54,175 nucleotides of DNA, from positions 1 through 54,175 of the forward strand of contig CBFFRQ010000072.1 in assembly GCA_965644315.1 (NCBI GenBank), given 5' to 3'. Under the pieces are notes generated by a model. It was not told the origin of the DNA. It was given only the letters and a program-made list of their open reading frames with translations, and searched no databases. The stretch is from Caecitellus pseudoparvulus (taxonomy: Eukaryota; Bigyra: Bicosoecida). A program made the translations under genes and the position numbers. Within the stretch, counting starts at the first letter, position 1; the number at the start of each line of letters is the position of its first letter. Of the stretch, positions 40,457 to 50,895 are shown in pieces.

Positions 40457-42158
40457 CGTTTTGTGAGGGAGAACCATCTTGTAGGGTCAATACGACAGGA
40501 TCCTTGTCAGTTCGGCCACATCCCCAAGGTGTTGGAGGTCTACCACAAAGCGTCCAGTATTGAAGACTACACGACACATGGTGGGGGCAATAGATCTTCC
40601 CTGGTGCCTGTACGTAAGGGCGTGCAGGAGGCGCAGGCGAGTGACGCTGCCTCGGCAGCCATGCGGCACGCCCAGCACCTGGAGGGAGACGCCGCAGCGG
40701 ATGACAGCGATGGCAATGGTGATGGGAGCGACGTGGAGGATGCCGCAGCGGTAGTGGGGGGCAGTCTGGCGTTGCTGGGTGCAGCGAGTGGGTCGGGGCA
40801 GACCAGTGCGCCTGACACTGCACGTGCCGTGCCGAGTGGAGTGGCGGGTGGCGGCGGGGAGCTGGAGGGCGATGACAGTGATGCCAGCGGTGACGGGGAT
40901 GTGGATAGGTGGAGGCGTGTGGTGACGCCTGCCGTGGCTGCGCGGCGTGCGGCTCAGGCGCAGGCCCGCAAGGCTGCCGCAGCCCTGCCGTGGGACATGG
41001 CGTATTACGCCTGCACCCTCCTGCAGCGTCTGTGGGGGTACATCCCCGTGTGCTGAGCGAGGCAGTGGCAGTGGCGTTGGTGGTACGCCTGCCAGCGGCA
41101 CGAAGCGGCGGCGCAAGGCAGGGAAGGCGCACGAGTCAGTCGCCACCACTGCTGTCACGCTGCACAGTGCGCTGTGGACGTCTCTGGATGCTCTGACCGA
41201 CATCATGGTGTTCCCCCACGCGTGGGTGCGGGCAGCAGCAGCCAGGTGTCTGGGCGCCGTCCTGAACACCGTGGCAGTGGCGAGCGTGGGGAGCTGCCCC
41301 CCACCGCCTGGCGTGGCGTCGTGGCTGGCTGGGGATGAGCGCCTGTTCGCCCTAGCCCGGGCAGCCTGTGTGCAGCTGGCGGACGGGGCGCTGAGCAGGG
41401 AGCAGGGCACGGCTCTGGCGTCGGTGCTGCTGTTCACGACGATAGGGCTGTTCGCCACGACGCCGCCCAGCTCCCGCAACACAATCCCGCCCCACCTCGC
41501 CCAGCGCACGGCTCGCTTGGCCGGCAAGTCCACCCTGCTCGTGGGTGGCGTGGAGGTGCAGCGGGACAGCCCACTCTCCACACACACTGCCCAAGATGAC
41601 GGTGGCAGTGCGCGGGACCCGCTGTTCTGGCTGCTGCAGCGCCTCAGCAACACGGCAGTGCAGCAGGGCGGGCCGGCGGCCACCACGGCGCTGAACGTGT
41701 TCGGGGCCATGGCTGGGCACTTGCCGCAGGTGGACTCACAGCGTTACGTGGTACCGGTGGCACGGGCAGTGTTCCGCACTGTGCAGGCGGCAGAGCACGT
41801 GGCCAGCGACCTCCGCCTGGCCAATGCGCCATCCTGGTCAGAGCAAGGCCAGCAGGCGGCCGCTGCGTCAGTGACAGGCGCCTTGGCGTCGGAGGTCATG
41901 GAGGCGGTGCAGACTGCCATGGGCGCAGATGTGTTCCTGACGGCGTACAACGGCGAGCGGCGGGCCAGGGCGGCGGCGAAGGAGCGGCGAGCAAAGCAGG
42001 TGGTGCAGGAGGCGGTGATGGACCCGGCAGCAGCTGCAGCACGTCGGAGCCAAAAGGCACAGGCGAAGAAGCGCCACGGGGCGAAGCGAATGGACAAGGT
42101 GAAGGTGCTGCGAGGCGGTAATGAGAGTAGCAGGAAGCGGGGGAGGGAAAAGGTGTGA
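40457..42158 (+). pseudogene. UTP20: UTP20 C-terminal fragment, copy 2
   Basis: Second copy of the fragment at 34804-36505, offset 5,653 bp, translating identically in all frames, including both frame changes. The shared breaks show that they arose before the duplication. It lies between the divergent start of ankyrin gene B and the convergent end of gene C. Because neither copy has the N-terminal part, an intact UTP20 gene is expected elsewhere in the genome. Confidence 0.75.
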
Positions 42159-42338
42159 GAGGCGTTGGTTTGTAAAGGGGTGTGCAATGCAGGTATGAGA
42201 GCGAGAGGTGTGTGGGGATGGTATTGGAGTGTTGGTGTGCCGTGGTTTGGGGTGGTGTGGTGTGGCATGTGCTTGTGTGGAGGTGGGGTGGGTGTCAGGT
42301 TCACCACATGTTGCATTGGTCTGAGCTTGAACCTGGGG

Positions 42339-45253
42339 TCAAATGAAGTCGCTCAGGGTCTCACACTTTGCGGCTTCCTGTCGCACGCTGTCTGGGATCC
42401 TGCGGTCGCCAGTGAGGGCCAACAGCTCACGCACGATGTCTATATGACCATTGGCGCATGCCAACCGGAAGGCAGCCTCAGGTCCTTTCCCATGCGCATC
42501 CACACCCACCTCCCGCGCACCGGTGAGAGCTAGCAGCTCTCGCACAATGTCGAGGTGGCCATTGGCACATGCCTCTCGGAAGGCGGCATCGGGTACGTCA
42601 GCCGCAGCAAAACCATTGCCCACAGAAACCATTCCTGCCGCGTGCACATCCACTGCCCGCCTTCCAGTGAGGGCCAACAACTCACGCACGACGTCTATAT
42701 GACCATTTTTGCATGCCGCTCGGAAGGCAGCCTCACGATAAGGGCTTCTGCCAAAATGCCCAGGCATGACTCCATCCTCCGCGTGCACATCCACTGCCCG
42801 CGTTCCAGTGAGGGCCAACAACTCACGCACGACGTCTATGTGGCCATTCTCGCATGCCGCTCGGAAGGCAGCCTCACGATAAGGGCTTCTGCCAAAATGC
42901 CCAAGTACAACCCTATCCCCCGCGTGCACATCCACTGCCCGCGTTCCAGTGAGGGCCAACAACTCACGCACGACGTCTATGTGGCCATTCTCGCATGCCA
43001 CTCGGAAGGCAGCCTCAGGTTTACCCCTATCTGCCGCGTGCACATCCACTGCTCGCGCCCCAGTCAGACTCAGCAGCTCACGCACAACATCTGTATGACC
43101 CATTTTGCATGCCGCTCGGAAGGCGGCTTCAGGCCCGTCATCATCCCCCACGTGCACATCCACTGCTCGCGCCCCAGTCAGACTCAGCAGCTCACGCACA
43201 ACATCTGTATGACCCATTTTGCATGCCGCTCGGAAGGCGGCCTCAGGGCAAGGTCTTGTGTCAGAAAACCCACATCTCACTTTAACTTCATCAACCGCGT
43301 GCACATCCACTTCCCGGTGCCCAGTCAGGCTCAACAGCTCACGCACGATGTCAGTGTGGCCATTGGCACATGCCCATCGGAAGGCGGCCTCAGGTCCATC
43401 CCAATCCGCCGCATGCACATTCACTTCCCGCGCCCCGGAGAGACCTAGCAGGTCACGCACGATGTCAGTGTGGCCATTGGCACATGCCCATCGGAAGGCG
43501 GCCTCAGGCCCATCCTCATCCGCCGCGTGCACATCCACTTCCCGGTGCCCAGTCAGGCTCAACAGCTCACGCACGATGTCTGTTTGGCCATTGGCACATG
43601 CCCATCGGAAGGCGGCCTCAGGCCCATCCCCATCCGCTGCATGCACATCCACCTCCCGCGCCCCAGTCAGGCCCAGCAGCTCATGCACGATGTCTGTGTG
43701 GCCATTCTCGCATGCCGCTCCGAAGGCGGCCTCAGGCCCATCCTCATCCGCTGTGTGCACATCCACCGCCTCATCCCCCGTCAATGCAAGCAGCTCACGC
43801 ACCCTCGCAAGATTACCATCCTTGCACGCATTCACGAATGCAGCAGAGTTCGCCTCATTGAATGTCTCCAGCTCAGGGGTTGGCTCCGACTGTGCAGCCG
43901 GTGCTGCCGCAGCTTCGGCCTCCTGCGCCTCACCTGCCGCAGCAGCTGCCTGCTCTCCATCAAGCAAGCTCCGCACAGCACTCTCCACACCTGACAGACG
44001 CTCCGATCCCCCCCCCCTTCCTTCACACGCCATCGCATACGCACCCATGCAGCAACCACTCCCTCCCCTCCCCAACACCTCCAACACGCTCGTCAGAGCA
44101 TGCTCACCACCTTCACCACTGCTCACGAAAAGTGACCCAACGCCCGATCCGCCACCCAACACATCACCTGCCACACCAAGCACCTCGTGCAGCACACCCA
44201 ACACACCCTCACCACCACGGCAGCCGCCATCAGAGCGACTTGTGCCCCACACACCGCCACACGCACTCAACACAACCTCACACCCACCCCCATCCAGTGC
44301 GCCCACCAGATCCCCCACACTGCCACTCCCCACGCCAACCACCACAAAGCTCCCCACACCCACACCATCCAGACTCATCCCACACGCCTCCGCCACAGCA
44401 CACGCCCCCAATACACTCACAGCCACGCGCTGCTTCACATCCAGACCAACATCGCCCCACGCTTCATCCTCCAGGAACACCCTCAGCGGCGATCCCACCT
44501 CACACTGCACCTGCACTGTCACACTGCTCCTCTCACCAATCGGCTCTTCACCGCGACCACCGCCACACAGATGAAGCAATGCTGCTCTGCGTGGAGTCTG
44601 TGCCAACCGCGGCAGGCCATGCGCGATGCGGGTCGCTTCAACACGCTTCACCGCGCCAACACTCGTGGCAAGGGCCGTTGCACCCGCATCCACACTCCCT
44701 GCCCACTGTTCCACATCCCCAGCTCCACCCACATCCTCATCCACGATCTCACTCCGTCCACTGTACACACTCACGTCCTTGCCGTTCAGGCACTCCAAGC
44801 CGCCCGACAAGTCCAACCCTTGCACAGCCCTCACCTTCCGACCACTCATGACCGGCCCACACCCCAACAGCCCACGCAGCTCCTCCACCGCACTCGCAGC
44901 ACTCTCCAAGTGCTTCGCAGCACTCTCACTCCTCAGATCACCTGCCGCCTCGCCTCGCAGCCAACCAGCCTGCTGCCGCATGCCAGCCAGAGCCGCATCC
45001 ATCGCTGCCTCACCACCAGCATCATGCGTGATGGAGCCACCCTCACCAGCCACATCCACATCCGCCCCCGTGAAGCCTTGCCACCATCGCGTCAGATCAG
45101 CCAGCGCACCCTCCACGTTCACGCCGCTCCGCACACTGCCCCAAGCACCCACAATGGCGCCCCACAGTGCGTCACCCTCCGGCACTGCATCGGCACTCAC
45201 GCCAGACGCCGCCTGATGCAGCACATCCACCGCGGCGAAGCACCGGAACGACA
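42339..45253 (-). pseudogene. Ankyrin-repeat gene C, 3' part, disrupted by a retrotransposon
   Basis: Encodes the same twelve ankyrin repeats and most of the N-terminal region as gene B, with only a few substitutions (including Glu-Arg to Asp-Gly at 44291-44297). Reading from the 5' side, the coding sequence enters from the retrotransposon at LSFRCFAAVDVLHQ; the missing first 142 or so codons lie on the far side of the element at 51075-51499. A minus-strand frame runs on into the retrotransposon end, giving a potential artificial N-terminus, but there is no evidence that it is used. Confidence 0.9.
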
Positions 45254-45405
45254 GGTTCCCTCGTGTTGGTGCGTTGTGCGTGGCAATCGAAATGCATTGA
45301 ACTGGGCCCGCCTCGAGGCCGTCCCCTCCCCCCTCTATGCCAGCGGCCACCAGGGCTCGCTGCATCTCTTGGGGGAGGGGACGCCTCCTTGCGGCACCCG
45401 CCAAT
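45254..45405 (-). repeat. Ngaro repeat B2 (outer 3' copy)
   Basis: 152-bp direct repeat matching 45592-45743 at an offset of 338 bp. It begins at the host junction (GGTTCCCTCG) and ends CGCCAAT next to A2. Confidence 0.95.
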
Positions 45406-45593
45406 CGAGAAAAAGAAAAAAAAAAGGAAAGAGAGTGACGAGGCCGGCTAATGACTGGTTTTGTCATGCCCGGTCCTGCCGTCGTCTACTCTGCGTTGGG
45501 GCGGCGGGGGACAATTGTGCCACTAGCGTGGGACTGCCCGCCGCCCCTCCTGCCGGGAAACATGGTTGCCGGCTGGGGTGCCGGCAACCTCGG
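45406..45593 (-). repeat. Ngaro repeat A2 (inner copy)
   Basis: About 188 bp, matching A1 at 50896-51074 except for a longer A-rich tract near 45410-45425. It sits between the two B repeats, as expected for the A2 position. Confidence 0.95.
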
Positions 45594-45743
45594 TTCCCTC
45601 GTGTTGGTGCGTTGTGCGTGGCAATCGAAATGCATTGAACTGGGCCCGCCTCGAGGCCGTCCCCTCCCCCCTCTATGCCAGCGGCCACCAGGGCTCGCTG
45701 CATCTCTTGGGGGAGGGGACGCCTCCTTGCGGCACCCGCCAAT
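45592..45743 (-). repeat. Ngaro repeat B1 (inner copy)
   Basis: 152-bp copy of B2, immediately downstream of the recombinase gene. Its first two bases (GG) overlap the end of A2 in this plus-strand numbering. Confidence 0.95.
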
Positions 45744-45774
45744 ACTTTTCAATGCTTGCTTCCTCCCCTGGGTG

Positions 45775-46644
45775 TCATGGCCTCGTGCCACAGCCTCGCC
45801 CCCTCCCCCCCTGGGTGTAGTATCGTGCCCGGGTGGGGGAGCCAGCCGCCCAGCCCGCCGCGTGCTCCACCAAGACGTCGGGGGCCCGGCCTGTCCAGAA
45901 CATATTGCCCCCGGGTCTCAGGTGGGCCAAGGACACGCCCGCTACAGCCTTCAGGATGCCTTGCAGGCTGAGCCACGCCCACCTTGGGAGCAGGCTTCCC
46001 CGCTTGTCCCGGGCCTGCTCCCGGAGGCGGTCGAAGGCCCCCGCCCACTCGGCCTGGCGCACCACCTGGATGTGGCGGTTTGCACTCAGGTGCGTTTTAT
46101 CCGTGACCCTGGCCTCCACCCACTGCAGGGGGCCCGCCCGCCCGAAGTGCAACTCCTCCCATCGCAGGCCCCGGAGCTCTCCCGGCCTGCACATGCCATG
46201 AAAGCCGATGTAGATAGCTGCGGCGGCAGTTGGGGCATGCCTCCCGAGGTGTGGCCCGTCCCATGCCCGCTTCATGGCCTCCATGACTTGTTCTTTGCTG
46301 ATAGGGCGGCGGTGTTGCTCCCCTCTCCCTCGGTGGAGCCGGCGGATTGCCCGGCAGATGCTGCCGACTGTGAGCCCCAGCGGGGCTAGCGACGGGATTG
46401 GCAGGCCCAGATACCTAAAACCACCGACCCATTGCGCCAGGATCTGCTTCGCCCGATGGGGGGCCCATCTGCCTGCGGCCACGCCGCCCGTTAAGATGCC
46501 CACCATGGTCCGCGCCCTGTCCCGGGGTGCTGGAGCGGCCCTGATCAGGCCAGCAACCGCGCGAACGTACTTGACCACCGTCCCCTTTGCCAGCCTATGT
46601 TGGTGAATCCTGCTGATCGGGGACGCGGGGATGGCCCTGATCAT
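45775..46644 (-). CDS. Tyrosine recombinase of the Ngaro element
   Basis: 289 residues from ATG 46644. It catalyses integration of the circular DNA form. Conserved features: GMCRPGELRGLRWEE with the first catalytic Arg, AHLRPGG (His-Leu-Arg box), HAAGWAAG (His/Trp position), and RARYYTQ with the nucleophilic Tyr near the C-terminus. The N-terminal part (HRLAKGTVVKYVRAVAGLI) looks like the core-binding helical domain. It overlaps the end of the RT frame by 50 nt in a different frame. All catalytic positions appear present, so the enzyme could be active. Confidence 0.92.
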   Translation of the reverse strand: MIRAIPASPISRIHQHRLAKGTVVKYVRAVAGLIRAAPAPRDRARTMVGILTGGVAAGRWAPHRAKQILAQWVGGFRYLGLPIPSLAPLGLTVGSICRAIRRLHRGRGEQHRRPISKEQVMEAMKRAWDGPHLGRHAPTAAAAIYIGFHGMCRPGELRGLRWEELHFGRAGPLQWVEARVTDKTHLSANRHIQVVRQAEWAGAFDRLREQARDKRGSLLPRWAWLSLQGILKAVAGVSLAHLRPGGNMFWTGRAPDVLVEHAAGWAAGSPTRARYYTQGGRGRGCGTRP

Positions 46645-48811
46645 CTGCCAGAAGGTCTGCTTCCTTATCCAGAGTGTGTCTGTGCAGGGCGACGGAGAGT
46701 TGAGCTGAGTGAATCCACGCGGTGCCCGCCCCGGCCTTTCCCGACGGCCCTACGTCTAGGGACACATCATGCCACCGCTCAGCGGCGCTGCTTCCCCCTG
46801 CTGATACCTCCAGCTCGGCTGGTTGCCCTGGCGGGAGGCCGAGCGCTGCCGGTGTGCTGCTATCCACCCTTTCGGGGTGGCTGAGGGCGTCCGCCCGCCA
46901 ATTCAGGCTCCTCGGGATCCACCGAGGCGCCAAGTGGACGTCCAAAACGCGGGAAACCCGCTCGAGGACCCCGCAGACGCGCGTGAGTTCACGGCTGTGC
47001 TTGCTGTACCCTCGTCGCGCCAGCGCCACCGCTGCCTGGCTGTCCGCAGCTAGGCATAGCAGCAGCGGCCCCGGCTCGGGAAAAACATGCCGCGCCATTG
47101 CCATAGCCAAGGCGATTGCGTACAGCTCCAGCATCGTGGAGGCTCCCACGAGCTCCTCGCCCGGGGCTGTGCCGGGGATGCGCATGGACGCGTACCAAGC
47201 GGAGTCTGTGCGTTCTCCTGGCCCTGCCCACCTCGACACTGTTGCCCCCAGCCCGCCTTCCCCCGACGCGTCGCACGAGCCAAAGAGGGCGGCGCGCCAC
47301 CTGCTTGACAGTGGGGAGAGCGGGCGCATCGGGCCCGTCGATAACGGCCCACCGAGGGCCTCAAGGAGGGTCCGCAGGGCCCCGTGCGACGCCGGGGGGA
47401 CAGGCACGAGAGCGCCGGGGGGGCCGACGCGGTACTTGTGTGTGCGCATGGTGTCGTACAAGAGCGACAGCGTTTGTTTTGCGTGGGGCACCACGGCCGA
47501 CAGGCCGTGCAAGCGCCCTGTGACCGCGGCGAAAACGCGCTTGGGGATGGTGGAGCAAGCGCCGAGGCGATTAAGGACCGCGGCCAGCTGCCACCGCAGC
47601 TGAGTTCGTTTGGCTTGAGGACACTCAAGGTACACCCCACACGGGGCACACCTGACCACCATCCCCAAGTACTGAACGACGCGCTGTGGCCCTTGCGTCT
47701 TCTTGCGCGACACCCGGAAGCCCACGTCCTCGAACAGTTGAGTTATCTTGGGCACGATCGATGGCCGTGGCCCCAACGTAGCTCCCCCAAGCCCGACGTC
47801 GTCTACGTACACAACCACATGCCCTGCTGGGAACGCCGCTTCGATCTTGGCGCCCAGAAGTCCAGAAAAAAAGCAGAAAATGGCCCCGGCCGGGCTGTAC
47901 CCGAAGGCCATCCGAAGCATGCGGAAGGCTGGCCTGCCCTGGGCGAGCATGGTGAACAGTCCGGCGCCCGACGGAGCGATGGGGATGGCCGTGTACCCTG
48001 CTTCCACGTCCAGGACAACACAGTCCGAGTTCGGCGGGAGGCGCAGCGCCCAGCTCTCCAGCGTGGGGTAGTGGAATGGGGGGCTCACTGAGGCCTGGTT
48101 GACGGCTGCCAGATCGTACACCACCCGCTGCTTGGCCCGGAACAGGCGGCTCGGGCGGGCGGGCGCGCGGGAAGAGCTGGCGGCCTGCACCGCCTCGCCT
48201 GGGTTCGCAGCAGCCCACTGTCGCAGAGCTTCGTCGCTGACGCCCGGCTGGGGGGCCCATGTCGTGACAACGAAGGCAGAAGCGGCTGGCCCCCCATCTT
48301 TCGGTGCTGCTGCAGCTGCTGGGGGTGACCGGCTGCAGCACGCGCGCAGCCGCGAAGGCGTCATAGGCCGCTGCCACCGCCCGCTCGTCGTGCGGCTGCA
48401 GCACGTATGCCGAGGACGGGGATGCCGCTGCCGGGGGCGGCGGAACAGCAGCCAAGCGGGGTCCCACCCGCGCAGCGTGACCACGGTGAGCAGTCGCATG
48501 GCTGCGCACCGCTCAAGCTGCCGTAATCTGGAAGTGGTCTCGCCGCATGCGGGACACACGTCAGCGTGGGCCTCCTGGCAACCCCAGTATGAGACCACGG
48601 GGTGGGGGCCCCAGTCCAAGCCCCCACGCAAGATGTCCTCGAAGAGCCCCGGTGGAGTCCAACAACGGTCCCCATGCAGCTGCTGGACCATTGATTCGAT
48701 GAGCACGGCCATGGCGCGGTGGTCTGTCGAGAGCGGGGCGGCAGCCCTCCACTCCACGGGCACGGCCCGGTACCCCGTGGTCGCTCTCACCACCGCGCTC
48801 CGGCCCACCTC
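46595..48811 (-). CDS. Reverse transcriptase - RNase H polyprotein of the Ngaro element
   Basis: About 738 codons, in the same frame as the Gag ORF and directly after its TAG. RT motifs: RVVYDLAAVNQ, CVVLDVEAGY (first Asp), AFRMLRMAFGYSPAGA, and VVVYVDDVGLGG (catalytic Asp pair, near 47800). RNase H follows: LFGSCDASGEGGLGA, STMLELYAIALAMA, LAADSQAAVALARRG and SLNWRADALSHPE give the Asp-Glu-Asp-Asp set. The first ATG lies 31 codons in, so expression may depend on readthrough or reinitiation. Between about 48440 and 48310 the better-looking protein (SSAYVLQPHDERAVAAAYDA) is in another frame, so two compensating frame changes seem to flank a 130-nt block upstream of the RT core. Confidence 0.92.
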   Translation of the reverse strand, partial: EVGRSAVVRATTGYRAVPVEWRAAAPLSTDHRAMAVLIESMVQQLHGDRCWTPPGLFEDILRGGLDWGPHPVVSYWGCQEAHADVCPACGETTSRLRQLERCAAMRLLTVVTLRGWDPAWLLFRRPRQRHPRPRHTCCSRTTSGRWQRPMTPSRLRACCSRSPPAAAAAPKDGGPAASAFVVTTWAPQPGVSDEALRQWAAANPGEAVQAASSSRAPARPSRLFRAKQRVVYDLAAVNQASVSPPFHYPTLESWALRLPPNSDCVVLDVEAGYTAIPIAPSGAGLFTMLAQGRPAFRMLRMAFGYSPAGAIFCFFSGLLGAKIEAAFPAGHVVVYVDDVGLGGATLGPRPSIVPKITQLFEDVGFRVSRKKTQGPQRVVQYLGMVVRCAPCGVYLECPQAKRTQLRWQLAAVLNRLGACSTIPKRVFAAVTGRLHGLSAVVPHAKQTLSLLYDTMRTHKYRVGPPGALVPVPPASHGALRTLLEALGGPLSTGPMRPLSPLSSRWRAALFGSCDASGEGGLGATVSRWAGPGERTDSAWYASMRIPGTAPGEELVGASTMLELYAIALAMAMARHVFPEPGPLLLCLAADSQAAVALARRGYSKHSRELTRVCGVLERVSRVLDVHLAPRWIPRSLNWRADALSHPERVDSSTPAALGLPPGQPAELEVSAGGSSAAERWHDVSLDVGPSGKAGAGTAWIHSAQLSVALHRHTLDKEADLLADDQGHPRVPDQQDSPT

Positions 48812-50894
48812 CTAGAGGCTGAGAGCTGCCTCCACCATGGCCGTGGTGACAGCGCGGGGCTGCATGCGCCGCTGGAAGTCACGTCCCTTGGATGCCACCT
48901 TCCGCTCCCACTGGCGCACCAGCATGGCCACTGCCTGCGCCTGGGTAAGTTCTGCGGGCTTACCTCCGACTGTGTGGGTCCGGCGCAGGTGGGCCACATG
49001 CTGGGCCAGGCGTGGGCAGGATGCCAGCGACCGGCGCCGCCGGTCGGATCCGACGCACCCGGGGCACCACACGAATGTGCTCGGGTCGTCCTGCCGGTAC
49101 AGCCCCGCGGGAGGGCCACGAGCGGGGGTTTGCGCCGGGCCGCCCCCCGCACCTGGCATCGGTGTGGCGGCGGCCCCGGCCGCCCATGCCTCGCGCGCCA
49201 GCGAGCTGGCCACCAGTGCTTGCCCCGTCGCCGACGCCATCATGACAATGGTGGCGTTAGTGCGGAACGTGGCCACCCAGGAGGCCCACGTCAGCTGGGC
49301 CCATCGCCTGCGCTGGCCTTCGGGCAACGCAGCGGCGGTCTGCGCCACGGCCCGCACTGCGATTGTGATCAGGAGTGCGCACGCCATGGCTCGGCACAGG
49401 CCCCGCTGGTCTGCCAGGGCGGGCACCTCGGACGCCCACTTCCACCAGAACGCTCGGAGGGAGCGGTGGAGGTCGTCGGAAGGCGCCGTCAGCAAGTCCC
49501 TGGTCATCGCAGCAAGCCACCAAGCGCCCCCACGGTTGCCCAGCATGTGGCATGCCGACAGGGCACCCGCCCCAGTTACTGCCACTAGATGGGTTGGGTC
49601 AACTGTAACTTCCACCCTCCCTTGCACCAGGCGTACAGCAGTCACTACGTCCATAGCGTCGTCCATCATGACCGACGCGGACGGCGGGGCTACCTCATCG
49701 CCGGGGGCTGTGAGCCAGGACGGGTCGCCGGGAGCGGGCACGCGGGGCGAGTGGGGGGGGAGCTGGCGGGACAGGAACGTACCTGACGGCACTGGGCCCG
49801 TTGCTGCGGGCACCTCTCGTGCAGCAGCCTCAGCCATCTCGACAGCCACCGTGGTCAAGGCGTCTGTGGTCCCCGCAGCGAAAACTGCCCCCAAGGCTGA
49901 CAGGCGGTCCCGGGCCACCGCCGACGAGGGGTGTGCGGTCGGCCCAATGACCCGCAGCGCGCCTACAGTGACCAGTACCTCGTCGGCTGGCGACGACCGA
50001 CCGCTGTTCTCCCCCATGTGACCGAAAACAGCCGACCCGCCTTCGGGGTGGACTGCCGGCGAGGCTCCGCCGCCCCACGGGGGAGGGGGGCTGCGGGCTA
50101 TAGGCCGCCCTGTGCCTCTTGGAGGCCGGGGGGTGACCCGGGGCCGCCGCACGGGGCTGTAACCGGGCGGCATCCGGTGTGGTGCCCGGGAAAACGGGAA
50201 AGAACGGGGCGCCGGCATCGTCGTCGCCAAAGTCGTCGTCGCCCGCCAGCGCGGCCTCCAGGACCCGCTGCAAATGCATCACGATGTCGTCGGGGGTGAG
50301 GTCGGGGGGAATACCGTTGAGTCTGCACCATGCGGCGAAGCGCCGTGGAGGCCAAGCGGAGAGGGCGTACGGCGATGTCTCCTCCGTTGCCAAGCCCACG
50401 TAGAACTGCAGCTGCACGGCGACGTCCTCGCTCGGCACCGTCGCTCCCCTCTGCAGGAACCACGTAAGCACTGTGGCGGGATCTTGCGGGAGGTCGCCTG
50501 CGACTGCGTCCGGCTGGGTCGGGCGCGGGGGTAGGTGCGGGCCGTAGGGCGTGCCACTGCTCGCACCGCGCGGACGGGTTCGCTTCGTGCCGTGCCCCCG
50601 TGGTGAGCCGCCTGCGCGATGAGGGGCACCGTCAGCGGGGAGGCGGAAAGCTCTGCCCGCAATGAGGGATCGCATGCGATCTGCCCGGAATCCCTCGGGC
50701 ACCTCCCGGAGGCGCCAAGCGGCCTCCATCTTACCAAAATCCTCAGAATCCGCCCACTTCAGCCAGTACTCGAACTCCTGCTCCGTTATGAGCGCCTTGG
50801 CTTGCTTGGCGGAGTTGACAGACATCATTTTGTCGTGGATGTCCTCCCAGCTTCCGCCCTCCGTGTCGCTGGAAGCTGGATCATCCGATGCCAT
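48812..50894 (-). CDS. Gag-like protein of the Ngaro element, with one frame change
   Basis: Starts at ATG 50894, directly at the edge of repeat A1 (MASDDPASSDTEGGSWED). The first frame carries EYWLKWADSEDFGKMEAAWRL and VLTWFLQRGATVPSEDVAVQ and reads convincingly to about 50,100; a second frame then runs to TAG at 48812 (DALTTVAVEMAEAAAREVP; HRSLRAFWWKWASEVPAL). The switch (one extra base skipped) probably lies in the C-rich tract near 50,080-50,100: either programmed frameshifting, an indel, or an assembly error. Near the C-terminus, WCPGC with later Cys and His residues (HVAHLRRTHT) resembles a zinc knuckle, as expected for a nucleic-acid-binding Gag. The family call rests mainly on position. 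Confidence 0.7.
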
Positions 50895-50895
50895 C

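Larger units (their letters stand above)
39501..45153. repeat. Tandem segmental duplication, unit 2 (5,653 bp)
   Basis: Covers the 5' end of ankyrin gene B, UTP20 fragment 2 and most of ankyrin gene C. The match with unit 1 continues to 45253, where the retrotransposon interrupts it. Differences from unit 1 in the part compared are few: 44291, 44292 and 44297 (clustered), and 45216. Confidence 0.9.

Noticed and set aside
32032-45253. CRISPR-like array in the regularly spaced ankyrin repeats
   Set aside because: The period of about 100-110 nt is coding, repeats diverge by codon, and there are no unique spacers between conserved direct repeats.
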